Origin: Distichodus sexfasciatus
Taxonomy: Eukaryota; Chordata; Actinopteri; Characiformes; Distichodontidae
DNA: 64,000 bases
Reading direction: 5' to 3'
NCBI GenBank assembly: GCA_032718565.1
Contig: JAVGVS010000043.1
Location: 2,229,557 to 2,293,556, forward strand
Below, piece by piece: positions 12,010-25,076 of the stretch (the first letter of the stretch is position 1; the number at the start of each line of letters is the position of its first letter). The notes under the pieces were generated by a model. The model did no database searches and was not told the DNA's origin. It worked only from the letters and a program-made list of their open reading frames with translations. Both the position numbers and the translations under genes were made by a program.

Positions 12010-14050
12010 ATTCAAAAATCCGATGTAAATGCTGTGTCAAGAAATATATGTTTTAAACTATATTCATATATATTTCATATATATGTTAGTTTTGTTAAGA
12101 AACTATCAAGTTATTTTATTTCTGTCATTAATACAATGGATAACTTCTAAATAAATAACAAATGTGTACAATAAATAAACAGCGAATATTGAGACTGTTA
12201 CAGTAAAAATGTTTAATTGACTAATCAATAAAATAGTCAATAGATTAATCAATAGAAAAGTTGTTAGTGGTAGCCATAACAGTAACTGGCATTATCTAGT
12301 AACTTAAGACTGGATTTCAGACTGGAATTTGGAGTAGTGAGTGCCTTATTCTGTGGGTTTCTTTACGACAGGCCGACAGGCCGTACAAAATTCAGCACGA
12401 GTCACGTGGAAAGAGCGCCACCAGTGCAGGTTCAGCCAGGCGGCTCTGTTTGTAATGCCAGCCTGCACAGGGCCCGGGTGAGGTCTAGTGGAAAGATGAA
12501 GCGTTGGAAGAAGGAGATTAATGTGTTCGGACTCTCCAGTTCATCACAGGAATAGGCCATGCGAAGATGGCGCTCAGGCTAAATGCCATCCCAGACCTCT
12601 ACTGCAGTCCGGCACGCTCAAGGTCATTTAGGAGAGGAGCACGAAGCTTGACTGACACAGCCACGGATACTTTTTTTTTGATCAAACACAAATGCTCATA
12701 ACAGAAAAGAATTGTGGACAAAAGGATTACTTGTTTTTATACTCATGTTTGAAAATGTCAGAACTAAATCATAATCTCTCTTCACATTTGTTTTCATTTA
12801 TAAAAAAAAAACATTAATTAAATGTTTTTGGCTTTGACCTCAAACCTGACCAGATTTCCAAGATTTTCCATTTCCGAGAAACATTTCTGGTTCTAGTCAA
12901 ACCTGAAACATTTCTTCAAATAAACATTCTAAAATGATTCAGTTTTTCTACTCCAATCCTTTTCTTGTAGTTTAGTAAAGGAAAATGAGTTTTCTTTTTG
13001 TATCAAGCAGCAAAAATGTCATAGTGTTTGATTACTCGATCATTTACTCAGTATTACATCTCTTTTCATCAGTGCATTAATTTCATGAATAAAATTATGC
13101 TGAAAGGCAGCCTGCAAAGTACATTGTACAGGTCAACTGTAAATGAAAACATATGATGTGACCTAACTTGGCCCAGCCTGGGAGTGTAAAAACAGAAATC
13201 AAACAACCACAAGTTTTGCTGAAAACATTTTTGCCTTCAGACTTACACAGAAAATAAGAGTTTTGAAGCGATCGCTTTGACAATGTGAATATTCATTCTT
13301 TTAATAATTTACACTGGCACTGTCCATTGCACACAAACTCAGAAGAGCTCAAAAACTGTAAATCCTACATAGAGAACATCTCTGCTTTGGCAAAGAAAAT
13401 CTTTACGGGAGACAAAAATGGTCTTTGCTTCCAAGTGTTACAGAACAGTGCAGAAAAACACGAGACAGTCTCTATTGGGTGCTATCCACATCCCTGTATT
13501 ACAAAAAAAGAAAAAAAAAATGCTTCTGTTCTTGCTGAAAGCAAAGCACAGACTGAGTCCATTCCGTCCCAAATGAGCAGTTTCTGACTAAAACTAGGCT
13601 TCAATAATTTGTCATGAAGGTAGACATGGAGTTATTGTGCTCCTGTTGTTGAATAATGGATCTTTAACCCCGAGCTTCTGCAATGAAATTTTCACAGCAC
13701 AAAGAGGAGAATTATTAACACAGAGCTGGAAAAAACCAATGTGAAAGCGGAAAAGTTTCAGAAAACCATGATGTGAAGTGAGAAGTTTCACTAGCGCAAA
13801 GTTTCGGTTTTAAACTGCTGCACCTGCATAAGACTGAGCAGGACGGAAGACTATTTGCATGAAAATCTTAAAAATAGTGCTTCCATACGAGTATGTTGAA
13901 GAGAATTGAAGTTCAAGAGCTGATCTAATATCAGATAACAGATGCCTTTAGATACTTTGCTCTTGGCAGATACAATGACTCAGCAGAACTGTATTTTTCA
14001 TTGTAGACACACCACAGCACAGTGCACCACCATGAAATGTGACCTTACTA
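12010..14050. other. Intronic, no gene seen
   Basis: Contains a small AT palindrome near 12060-12085. The 12330-12560 stretch is GC-richer than its surroundings with an open frame, but there is no domain, and it is not supported as an exon. Confidence 0.5.
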
Positions 14051-14051
14051 T

Positions 14052-14236
14052 TACGACCCATCTGTGAAAAGAACAGTAAGCAGCTTTTTACGCAGTGCAC
14101 GGGGAGCAGTTCTTGGGGATGGTACCTTGCTCATGTACTCACACCTCAGTGGTACATTTACTGGCCCAGGACTTGAACTGGGGACCTTCTGATCATGGGG
14201 CGAACTCCCTAATTGGTGCACTACCAACTGCTCCAG
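14052..14236 (-). repeat. tRNA-derived SINE, family A (reverse)
   Basis: Read on the minus strand it begins GGAGCAGTTGGTAGTGCACC, continues with GTTCGCCCCATGATCAGAAG, a B-box-like CAGTTCAAGTCCTGG and the family body GAGCAAGGTACCATCCCCAA. It ends before the conserved tail, so it is 3'-truncated. Confidence 0.8.
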
Positions 14237-14439
14237 TAAGATTTGGAACAAAACAGGATTAAAAAGCTCATTTTTGTTATTGTACAGATAGTGAGAAAAT
14301 AGTCAAGAAATTCTGCTGCAGAACACAAACAGTTCTTACATGTGTAAACCGTTTTAAGCATCAACATTTCACAATCATCCATAGGAAAGGAAATGTCTTG
14401 AAAGGAGAGCAGAATGAGAGTATCAGACATACCCTACAC

Positions 14440-14822
14440 TAGGGCTGGGCGATATGGCCTAAAAATAATATCGCAATTTTCAAGCTATATGGCGATACAT
14501 GATATATATCTCGATATATGCTTTCTTTCTGGGAAAGAACTACATTTCCCACAATCCTCTGCTCTGCAACTCAGAGCTGCGTCACAAAAACGTGATGGAC
14601 GTGTGTCAGAAATAATGTCAAGTAAACAACTGTATTGTGAGTAGAACAGTTGTTGTCATGTATCAGCTAAAATTTGCGTTTTGTGGAGCGAAAGGAGTGG
14701 AGCCACAGTAGCTGATCATCAGTAGGTGATGGTCAAAATGAAACACTGATACAGATAATTGGCAAAATGCATAAAATCAGCCCCTGATAATCAGCCCGGC
14801 TGATAAACGGTCAACCCCTAGT
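14440..14822. mobile_element. Chimeric hAT-type non-autonomous element
   Basis: The left end TAGGGCTGGGCGATATGGCC belongs to a GATATGG-type family and carries the shared core (ACTACATTTCCCACAATCC, GTGAGTAGAACAGTTGTTGT, ATCAGCTAAAATTTGCGTTT). The right part from about 14690 matches the right end of the GTCAACC family seen at 55150-55232 (TGATGGTCAAAAT, GATACAGATAAT, GGTCAACCCCTA). No target duplication was found. Confidence 0.6.
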
Positions 14823-16012
14823 TTTTAGTTTGACAATATGCATGACAAAACAAGATAAAACAAACAGAAGAAAAGAGATTTCAATGACAAATTTTCAGTG
14901 AGAAAAGGCATACATATATTTGGATATTTTATTTTTAATACAATCAATTTAAGGATGAGAAAAGCAGGTAGTCGTGTCACTGAAGAAGTCAAAAGCATGG
15001 CAGCAATATGACACCGTAAGTGTTGGACTGAAACAGAAATATGTGTGCTGCTTGTTTCATTATTCCAATTCATCTATAACAGAAATAAATAAAAGCACCT
15101 GGCAGTAGAGCTGGGCAATTAATTGAACATTATCTGAAACAGACATTCAGAACTAGTTTAGCATATTTACAGTACAAACCTTGTGAGGGCAAAAACAAAC
15201 AAAAAACTGTTAATTAATTATAAGGTAAAATCATCAATAGGCTGTAAAACTGATCTGAGGTTGTAACGCCAGGACCCTGGCAGGCAGCAGAGCCCTTAGT
15301 GCTTGAAAGCCAAAATCTTCTATGAAGTTCATGGAAATCTATATTCTAATTGCCAGTCTATATGAAAAAAGAGAATATTTGAATGTGTGTACTGAAGTTT
15401 CTGAAGACGAGGCTGCAGTAAACATGGTGTTGAGTTTTCCAGGCCGGAGCTCTTCTGGGTGGGGTTGGGACGAGTCTGAACTCTCTGTTCTGCATCCAGA
15501 TGTTTCTTGTTGTCTGGCTGAGTGAAGGCGGTGGCGATGGTGGGGGTTTACTCAGGCCTGACTCCACTCTCCCTTTGTACAGAGAAAAGCCAGAAAGCCA
15601 GAGGCCTGTAGAAATCCTCTGAGAGGATTCTCTCTTTTTGAATTCCCCAATCAAGCCTGACACACATAAGCAGCCTGCACATTACTCTCAATTTTAGCTT
15701 TTGTTGAGCACTGCAGTTAAGCAATACACACATTGCTTGTCTTTGAAGAAAACTGATATCACGCTTTTACAATCTCCTGACCTGCAGAACTTACATTTAC
15801 ATTTACAGCATTTAGCATGATTTGTTGGACAAAATGATCAGAACAGTCAGAGTAGATATCCAATGTTGGTGTTAAATTTCACTCATTACACAAAATTACG
15901 CTAGCAAACACTACATTACACGTTATCACACCCGCAAGCTCGTTTTTTAGACTAAATTCCACCACCTCGTGCTATATGCCCATGCCCATGATGACCCTTT
16001 CACAGCAGCAAT
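14823..16012. other. Intronic, no gene seen
   Basis: A short TTACATTTACATTTACAGCA block near 15792 resembles the start of a common fish SINE, but the rest is missing. Frames at 15322-15733 on both strands have no recognisable domain. Confidence 0.5.
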
Positions 16013-16022
16013 GCTAATTTTA

Positions 16023-16082
16023 GCTACCACAATTTAGCATCATCTAAATTTATGAATTCAGATGATGGTAAATTGTGGTAGC
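16023..16082. repeat. Near-perfect inverted repeat (hairpin)
   Basis: Arms 16023-16045 and 16060-16082 are complementary at 22 of 23 positions (GCTACCACAATTTAGCATCA against its reverse complement), with a 14-base loop. Function is unknown. The same words (CTAATTT, GGTAAATT) recur across 16.0-17.3 kb. Confidence 0.8.
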
Positions 16083-16633
16083 CCATGCAAATGAACACTT
16101 AACGTTTCAATATTTCAAATTGTTCATGCTAAATTGAGATACCGCTTATACCGCTAATGCTATTTAAGAGTGCCCCAGCGCCTAGAAGGTTTTATAATCT
16201 ACTATTCGTCATATCAAATAGGTTTTTTTTCTTAATTTAACCCTAATAGTAGCACTGTGTCTACTAAAACTCTAATACACATGCCTCATGCTTATGCTTC
16301 TGAAAACTAGCTTGCAATCAAGCAAACTTAGAATTCTAAATAAGAGAACAGATGAGAAAGTTAGGGCTCATTTTCATGAAGCCTAAAATGCAGCAGGTAG
16401 ATAACCACAGGCAGACAGACAGGCGAACAGACTATTTTTCACATTAGACATTTGTGCCATATTTTTAATTATTTTCTGCTCTAATGCTTTCACACACCGT
16501 CACTTTCTAAGCGCCCTGATGCTCTTTCTGTTGTCAAGTCTTCAAATCCCCGCCCATTTAAATAGGAAAAGCTGCTATACAATCGCACCTGCTGCTACAC
16601 TGAGGCATTCTTGAACCTTAGAAATTAGTTTCT

Positions 16634-16678
16634 CACACACACACACACACACACAAACACTCACACACACACACACAC
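16634..16678. repeat. (CA)n microsatellite
   Basis: CA dinucleotide array interrupted once by CAAACACTCA. Confidence 0.95.
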
Positions 16679-16819
16679 CATTCATCAAGGCTGGACACAA
16701 AAACCCATTAATCAAACAGAATTGCATGCAGAAAACTTATCTATTGCACTTTGTGTTGGACAACACACAAGAATTTGAAACTGTCCTGTTACTAGAGCTG
16801 GGCATTATAGTGAAAACAT

Positions 16820-17005
16820 TGTACTGAGGTACTCATAAGTAAGGTATCCGACCTCTGGCATTACCAACACAGGGACTCTGAGCAAGACCCTTAACCCCAA
16901 TCACTGCTCCCCGGGTGATGCCTAAAGTTGCCCACTGCTCCTTCAGAAGATGTGCCAAATGCAGAGGTCACATTTCATTGTGGTGCACTGTGTGCTGTGG
17001 TAAAT
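16820..17005 (+). repeat. SINE family A, headless copy
   Basis: Lacks the tRNA-like head but keeps the body: GCCCACTGCTCCTTCAGAAG, CAAATGCAGAGGTCACATTT and GTGGTGCACTGTGTGCTGTG. An inserted or variant stretch GAGCAAGACCCTTAACCCC resembles family B. Confidence 0.75.
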
Positions 17006-17744
17006 TCCATTATCTCATACTAACTTGCACTAGCACCTGGTAGATTCTACTAGTTTACCCATGGTAAAGCACATCAGCCTATGGTAAATTATGGTACCAC
17101 ATGGTGAATTCCATTAGTTCATGCTAATTTACTAGCTCATGCCCAATTAAAGTCTCGCTAGCTAGTGCTAAATTTCCACTGGTAAGCGGTAACTGTTAAC
17201 TTACCAATAATAATTTTAATAATGACTAATGGTATTCTCAGTTAGCTTTTGCTAATTTTGGCTAGCTAAATGATATACCTGTTTTTACATCTCTTCTCTC
17301 TGTCTGGTCCATCATGTGTGTCCCATTTCTGTAGGCTGGACAGTTCAAATTAATATCAGTGTTTGTCTACAGGGAATCCAATTTGCTAGTGAAATTAGTA
17401 CAGGCGTTTTCACAAAGCTTTCCAAAGATGATTAGATGATTAGATAATTCATCATGCTCCATGGAGAGCGGCAATTATCAACTGCCAGTCAACAGGCTTG
17501 TATGTCTCAGAGAGAGGAAAATGGCTCCTAGCACAAACCTCTTGACAGGACAACAATGCTTTCAAAGTGCAGAGCACAGTTCATTTTAAATTGCCGTTTT
17601 GGCAGGTCCTGCAATGTGGATGATAATTATTTACATGTAATGACAGTATAAACAAATTCCCAATCTCCAAATTCCCCTAAGGCATGTCAATTCAAAATGA
17701 GAACTCTTATTCATGGGACAATTGATTAACATAATATTCATTCA

Positions 17745-18030
17745 TTCATTATCTGAACCGCTTAATCCCTAGCCCAGGAACTACGGGTGTAAGGCAGGGA
17801 CCAACGCAGGGCAGGCACCAACACACTGCAGGGCACACGCACTCACACAACCACACTCAATTCACACCTTACAGCACCAATTTACAGTCGCCAATTAACC
17901 TATATCGCATGCTTTTGTACTGTGGCAGGAAGCCAGAGCACCAGGAGAAAACACACGCAAACATGGGGAGAGCATGCAAACTCCATACAAAAAGACCCCA
18001 CGGCCAACTCCGGGACTGAACCCAGGACAA
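17745..18030 (+). repeat. Teleost interspersed repeat (ATTCATTATCTGAACCGCTT type)
   Basis: Starts with ATTCATTCATTATCTGAACC and runs through CAGGGCAGGCACCAACACAC, CATGGGGAGAGCATGCAAAC and GGACTGAACCCAGGAC. This order is typical of an abundant fish LINE/SINE-type repeat. A shorter copy lies at 26901-27070. Confidence 0.7.
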
Positions 18031-18477
18031 TTAAAATAATACTGCCTCCCATAAAGTCACATAGTCATCAGATCGTTGATCTGCCTGGTGCTTTAAATGT
18101 TATCCTGCATTAGTCAAATAAGAAAATCTTCAGCCACTCTGTATTCAAAGTGATTCCAACACACAAGACCCAACAAGGTGAACAAAATGAATGTGGCTCT
18201 GAATCCCTCCCTCTTTGCTTCTCTAACAGTAAAGGCTCTGCACATATTTGCCTACTGTCAGAAAAATGACACACAGAGAAGCGAAGCAAGATGATAATCA
18301 TGATGAATTTTCATACGGAAAGCTGCCATCAGTGATGCCATCCATGCTGCTTTGACCTTTTTCCTGCAGTCAGTGCCCTTGGGCTAACAGGGAGTCTCCA
18401 TATTGTAAAAGCACTTTAAAAAATATCTTTCAAAACAAAAAGAGGTACATAAGCAAGATACTTTAGCTGATAATATC

Positions 18478-18600
18478 TAGGGATACACGATGATATCAGT
18501 ACGTATCGGAATCAGCTATCAGATAATGACTTAAAAAAACAAAATAATTGGCATCGGACCCGATATTTCCTTGCAAATTAGCTATTATTGAAATGATTAT
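18478..18600 (+). mobile_element. hAT-like terminal fragment
   Basis: TAGGGATACACGATGATATC followed by CAGTACGTATCGGAATCAGC and a CATCGGACCCGATATTTCC block. This has the end structure of a hAT non-autonomous element; no partner end was recognised. Confidence 0.5.
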
Positions 18601-19983
18601 ATAATGGAGAAAAAAAACATTAATAAACTGTTAATACAGTACCATATCCATTAAGCAAAAACCCTAGCAGAGAGACAGTTGCCATGCCAACTACATCACA
18701 CTAAGAAGAGTTATGGACTAAATGTCTGTTGTTGGTACCAGAAATGACCATAAAAGTAGAGACTGAGCTTGATGGATGTTTGTTGTTTTTTGGCTGGTTT
18801 CAAGCAACTGCTAAAGCTGATCTGTATCCAGAACTATTATACAGCCCAAAAAACACGGATAAACCAGTCTTATGAACCAGTTTATCAAGGCGTTGGAGAC
18901 GTTTTTGCTTTATTTTTTCCATAGGAGACCTTTCAATCTGTGGTGAATCTTTAGAGGATGGAAACTCCCCTTGGAGAATTTGACTAGACTATAAGTATAA
19001 TAGCAGCTTATGATTGCTCTGTAAACACGCCTCAGACCGAGGAAGAAAGTACAGACGGCTATTTTAAGCCCCGGCTTTAAAACGGCCGCAAATCAGGCAG
19101 CTGCGCACCAGGAAGCAGTGGGGTTGAGGAGGAAGTGACCTGCTTCAGCTCGACTCTGCAACACCCCACTCCGTCTCGTTTGCATGATTAAGCAGCACGT
19201 CCACTGACCAGAGGATCAATAGGTAGAAGCTTTCTGGAAAACCGACTCAAATGTCGCAAACCTACTGCCTTCCCCTTCTTCCTGTAGCCAATTACCGTGC
19301 CTGATCAATGCCGTTCCGTAATGGGATATCGGCCGAGGTTTTTGCGTTGCTGGGAAAAGTCTACAAGTCCCTTTATGTAGTGAAGCATGTAGTGCAAAGA
19401 TCGGCGTACGTCCGACAATCATATCTCTGCTGCTCGTGTGTGGAGATAGTGGGGAAATATTAAGGAGCTTATCTCAATCCCAGCAAGAGGCTGCACAGCA
19501 GGGAAACTGGCAGAGTTTATGAAGCGCTGCACAGCGGCACCCCTCTGCTCCCTGCCAAGGCTGCGGAACTGAATTAGGGCATGTTTGTAGATGTGTAACA
19601 CCACACAGAGCCCATGATCACATGCATTTTGAGTGCCCACTCTCTTCATGAGCTTTAGATTCGCTGGACCTCATTCACCAGTACTTTCCTTCAGGTTTTT
19701 TCTTAAATTTGCTCTTGATAAAGTTAGGACATTTAAATATAAATTCAAACATATTATACAACATATTATATTACATTTAACTATACTATTATAACCATAA
19801 TAAGCTAGCGTTTTGTATAAATATGCATGCAATAAAATTTGTGTAATAGTGTTCAGTGTTTGTAGTTCTGTTCTTACCCAGAAACAAATCTCAAATAACA
19901 AAACACTGATGAATGTCACAATTTTCTGAAAAATTGCATTAATGGGCTTTAATAACAAGTTACTTCTTAAGAATGGTGGACTC

Positions 19984-20232
19984 CCTTAGGGCAGTTAGGG
20001 TTAGGGTGTTCGCCTGGTGATCAGAAAGTCACTGGTTCGAATCCCAGACCCGTAAAGTTACCATTAAGGTACTTGTGAGCAAGGTACCGTCCCCAAGCAC
20101 TGCTCCCTGGGCGCTGCCCATGTTAACTGCCCACTGCTCTTTCACGGATCGGTCAAATGCGGAGGGCAAATTTGTTGTGGCGCACCGCAGTGGTGTGTTC
20201 ACAATGAGAAATAATCACACTTTCACTTCATA
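19984..20232 (+). repeat. tRNA-derived SINE, family A, near full length
   Basis: Best preserved head in the window: GGGTGTTCGCCTGGTGATCA, then the B box CTGGTTCGAATCCCAG, then AGCAAGGTACCGTCCCCAAG, the family body and the tail ACAATGAGAAATAATCACAC. The preceding TTAGGGTTAGGG is part of the head variant and is not telomeric. Confidence 0.85.
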
Positions 20233-20239
20233 CATTCTA

Positions 20240-21824
20240 TATAAATATAAAATACACACTACTTCAACTACTACAATTTACAGTGTATTATTCAGTATAT
20301 TATACAGTGTGATATGTCTACACAATGTTGGAAAAATGTGTATATAATATAGAAATGTATATTCTGATATTTAAAAATACCTAATTTATTTCACCACCGT
20401 AGACATAGACAGCCATTAAAGAAGAATTCATTATTATAAAATGATTTCAGTGATTTTGCAGGATTGTGTATCTAATTAGAAATAAATAATAAAACTGGGT
20501 TTTATTTTGTCAACTGTCTTTTCATGAGCTATATTCAAGAACCTTGAAATTTGAGTAAATGTTGTGATGTATCAGATAGATTCAACTTGTAGGTTAATCA
20601 TGAAAAATGGGCAAATTCCTTTTGTATTAAGCAGCAAAAAAGTTGTGGCATGATGTGTGATTTTATTTGTCTTACATGACACTGAACACCCTACAATGCA
20701 ACTCTTGCAAAGGTGAAAAAGGCGATGTTGGACAGCCTGTCCAAGTTATACCAAGATCATAAGGCACATATTCATTAATTGTTATTTGTTGTTACACAAA
20801 ATAACTCTGGCTTCAACACACTGTAATGCAAATATGCCAATTTTCACACAATGTCAAAGCAGTGATAAGTACAGACAAGACAAGTACAGACAAGAAAAGA
20901 TGAGAAGAGAAGTGATCAGAGGATCGTCCAGGATGAACTTGTCCATCAGGGAGATGGAACCATCTGTTCATTCCACTGCACAGACTGTGGCCTCCTGCAG
21001 TCGAAAGCGCACCGGCGCCCGTCTGATCGCGCTCTAAAAAAGTCATGTCTCATTCCCCAACTCGGCCCTGTTAATATCCCACAACAAAGCGCTCCCAGAT
21101 GGAGCCTCATTTACAAGCATAAGTTCCTTGTTTCTTCCTCCTCGTTCAGTATCCTTTTCCCTAATAGAATGTCACTTACAATACTGCTACTGAGAAAAAT
21201 CCATTCCCTGCGTGGAATTTGGGCGGCCAGCAAACGATCCGGAGTGAACATAAAATTAAAGGTGGATAGATGGTGATATTTTGCACTTGAGTGCTTTTCC
21301 CACAGGCAGAGAAGATGAGTGGCAGAGACAGAAAGAAGCCATTCAGCTTTCCATTACCCCACGATGCCCTGAGCCACATTTCCAGATCTATCGAGAGCAT
21401 GTAATACTATTAGACCATTTTTTGCCATGAAGAAAGTGCTGCTAAACAAGCTGACCAAACCAATCACCTGCACGCAGACCGCAGCTGCCTGTTTATAGCC
21501 ACCATGCGATTGCATATTGAAATACTGACCTGAAAAAGGGGAGTGGTGGCAAAGCCTTTTTAATAAAAAACACCTACACACTACAAACGTCAAGACGGGA
21601 TTGGACAACATGACAATCTTGACTGATGCTGCCGACCGCTCATTCTGGTTAAGTACTTCTTGGTAAGGAGTTCCCAACTGAAATAAAGTGTTAATGTACA
21701 AAGGTTACTCAAGTAACAACGCCTCACATAGTGTCCACATATAAAATGGCTTTATTTTTGCATACAAACTAAGCTTATTCCCCTATAATAATGGCTAGAT
21801 TAATTATAATACCAAATACTAGAG
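20240..21824. other. Intronic, no gene seen
   Basis: No repeat family or exon recognised. Frames at 20786-21046 and 21354-21701 have no domain or conserved features. Confidence 0.5.
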
Positions 21825-21965
21825 ATGCCTGATAATATACAGTAGCAATCGCAGCAGAATCGGACGATATTTGTTTTTGGGGGGTTTTTTTTACTCTTAA
21901 GCATCAGGGGCAGTTGATAGCGTAAGGTTGTTCGTCCCATTATCGGATATATCCACCCCTCACCA
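21825..21965. mobile_element. hAT-like fragment adjoining next element
   Basis: Begins CTAGAGATGCCTGATAATAT and contains AATCGGACGATATTTG and TTATCGGATATATCCACCCC, words of hAT-type elements. It is heavily decayed. Confidence 0.45.
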
Positions 21966-21974
21966 GTTCAATAC

Positions 21975-22801
21975 TAGAGATGGCACAATACTACTTTATG
22001 TCCGATACGATACCGATATTGTAAATTTGGATATCTGCCGATACTATATAAATCCAATACAGTCTCTGAGTCTTATTTTCAAGATAAAATAATGCTTTAC
22101 TACATAACTGAGATTCTTCTGTTATGCTTAAGGAAATGCTTGATTTAAATACGGTTTTCCTGACCAAAACAATGTACTAATTACACACACATGTATATGC
22201 TAAATGATTTGTTCTCAAAAATTGTTGGTTTAAACATATTTCTTATTGATTACACTGTAACGTTATAAGTTTGAAAAAAAAAGATCAATTGAAAATGAAG
22301 AAATACTGAAGTTTTGGGTCATTTTGAACCAATCTGGCCTATAAAATTAGCTACTTTTGGGTTTTCTGGAAGAGAAATACATTTCCCAAAATTCCCTGCG
22401 CGCGCCCTGGAGCCGCGTCACAATGAAGCGTTGGGCGCGAGTTCCAGAATAAACAATGGGAAATCTATGGGAAAATCTCAATAAACGGCTGTATTATGAG
22501 TAGAACGCTAGTTGTTGTCGTTATTTATCAGCTAAAATATGCGTTGTGTCTGTAATAAAGGGGACGTTTTGACTGACCTGGAGTGTTTTAGTGAGTAACG
22601 GTGCTCACAAACACGGAGTGCGTGTTTACATCGCGAAAAATGTCTTTTATGTATTTTTATGCATTTACTTCTGTTTTTGTGCACGGAATATCTCACAAAT
22701 ACTTTGATTTGACCATTTTTTGTAATAGAACGGCCCAATGGCAGTGATAGCCAATCCAGCTGTTTGAGTCGTTATCGGACTGATACCGATCCACATCTCT
22801 A
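21975..22801. mobile_element. hAT-type non-autonomous element with TAGAGATG ends
   Basis: Left end TAGAGATGGCACAATACT; right end read inwards TAGAGATGTGGATCGGTATC. The interior (22370-22570) is the core shared with the elements at 14440, 57949 and 60190: ACATTTCCCAAAATTCCCTG, GAGTAGAACGCTAGTTGTTG, ATCAGCTAAAATATGCG. Flanking octamers TTCAATAC and GTTAACGC differ, so the target duplication is not proven. Confidence 0.65.
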
Positions 22802-25076
22802 GTTAACGCCAATAATTTTCACAAGCTAACTTCATGAAAATGAGGTGAATTTCTGCAAGCTTTCGTTGCAATGTTGGGTTAGCAACAAGCAGTAGTGAAA
22901 TCAGCGTAAACCAGAGGAAATTAGTGTTAGTTAGTTAGCAACTTTATACACTCTATTATACAGAGCCTTCCTTAAAAATAGACAACCTAAATACTGTGTC
23001 AATTATTATTTAGCTGTGTAATATTTAGGTTACGGGATCACAAGGAAAAAATGTGCACATTCATCACAACGGCAGAAGCTAAAGGGAGACAGACACTGAG
23101 AGAGACACTGGCAGCGCAAGGCTTCAAATCACATGAATGTTGCATTGCATCATTATTGATTTAGAATATATAACACATATAAAACTGTATTCACATTAGC
23201 AATGCTTGCAAATGTTGAGGGCTGACTATGTGTAACCTGAAAAATGTAGGAAATGTAATGACGATATTAGATAAATGTAACAATATTATATTGCCCAAAA
23301 TGACCAGAGTATTATCGCTAACCACACGATTTAAAGTGAAGGGCCAAAAGGGACCACAACTTTCTAAGCCATCTACAACCATTTTAAGGTGTGTCGATGT
23401 AAAACTGAGAGGGCACAACTGTGCAAGAGCCTTATTGACCCACAAAACAGGCTTGTGGACCAGAAAAAATCCAGGTGGATCATGATAACCTTGGACTGTT
23501 TATTTCTGATTTGATGCCGGCCAAGTTGGAGACGGGTTCAAAAAGCTGGATTGGTTGTGGCCCCAAATCCAGCTTAAAGGGGTCAAAAGTAAAATGGGTC
23601 TTTATAAACCGTCTTAAGATGGTAATAGTTTACTTTCCGAACATGTTTCCCGTCTGAGCATGTTCAACCTCGTGTCACCTCTCCCCGCTCTCAGCACACC
23701 GAGCTGTTCATATCAAATCGCTGACCAGTCGGCCATTTCCGCTTCTCCTAAACCACATTAACTTTCTCCGGTCATGACACAGCTGCACAACCCAGGAAGT
23801 TGTCCTAACAAGCAATATAAACGAAATCACTTACACCCAGCTGCCACAGGTCAGAGGTCACTGGGAGACCGAAAGGCTAGATTAAATTACCCCAAAGGGA
23901 CGCAAAGCCTGCCTATGGATTACTGCCGCCGCTTGGCTCTGAGGGCCGCAGTAATGAGAAAAAGCTTAGAAACCACAGGAATGAGGACACACACACACAC
24001 GATTCCCAACTGCTTACAAAACAGCCTAACGGCTGAAACAGACAATATACAGAAGTCGTCCTCCACTGCAGACTTTGCACATCATAAATATGTGACAGTA
24101 AAGACAAGCAGAGAGTCGAAACCAGTCTTACAAAGCTACACACTTTTATTCATTGTATTTAACATTGTCCTCTGCAACATGCAAATAGATCCTCTCACAA
24201 TTTTTTTATTATTGTACTGAGCTCATTCTGGCCATGTGACAGATGCGAAGGACGATGTGACGAAATGAGACGCTGGTATGATCCAACCTTTGTGCTTTTA
24301 ATCTTTTCCAAGGTGTCAGAATCCCACACTTTCTACTCCCGAAATCTAACACATTCCCATTATGTAGCCATGGCAGGCTCGTTTCCACATTGTGTAGTAA
24401 CACAGTATCATCAGACGGCCTTGTTTGCTTAAAAACAAAGAAGCAAATAAAAATCTGAATGGCACTAAGCATCTGACTCAACGCTCAACCCACTCACTCT
24501 TGTGGCATTCGCAATTACGCAACCGCAGCAGCTCCATATGTCTTCTTTTCATATGGAAAACGTTTCACAACGAGGACGCTTTCTGTCCCACATATAAAAC
24601 GTTTAACGAGGGGGCGGCCGAGTTGCAGCGCATTGCAGCCAGCACAACTTTGAGAAAGGCCAGCACAAATCCACGCCGGTCTCATGTGTGGTCAAGCAAA
24701 CAAAGGCAAACGGGGAGGTTGGGAGGGTGGTGAAGGAAAGAGAGAGAATCCAACAGGGAAGTGAGTTGATAAAGTAGATAAATCAGAGCAGCCTACTTGT
24801 AAAATAATCCCTATAGCTTCTGCACTGAGGTTTAGAAGGGTTACGAGCATGTTGGGCTCTAAAACTAAATGGAGAAGGTAAAATGTGGCTACAAAAGAAA
24901 AGGCTCAAAATGAACATGTGCTCTAGAGAGGAGAGACTAGTCCTAGGGGCTGAGCCAGAGGAGGAGAAGTCTAAACAAAAAAAGACAAATAAGTTTTAAG
25001 ACAGATCCTGCTTGTTAGCTAGAGTGTTTACATTTCATCTGTTATTTTTACTCTTCATCAGAACAATATATATTAA
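22802..25076. other. Intronic, no gene seen
   Basis: The overlapping frames at 23191-23485, 23774-24220 and 24425-24733 were inspected. None has splice signals with a matching neighbour, recognisable domains or low-stop bias in one phase over a longer range. Confidence 0.5.

Noticed and set aside
12330..12560. Candidate exon in a GC-richer patch
   Set aside because: Open only in one frame for 72 codons, with no domain, no partner exon and no match to vav2.
19984..20060. tRNA gene
   Set aside because: The A- and B-box-like head is followed directly by a conserved SINE body shared with several dispersed copies, so it is a SINE and not a functional tRNA.
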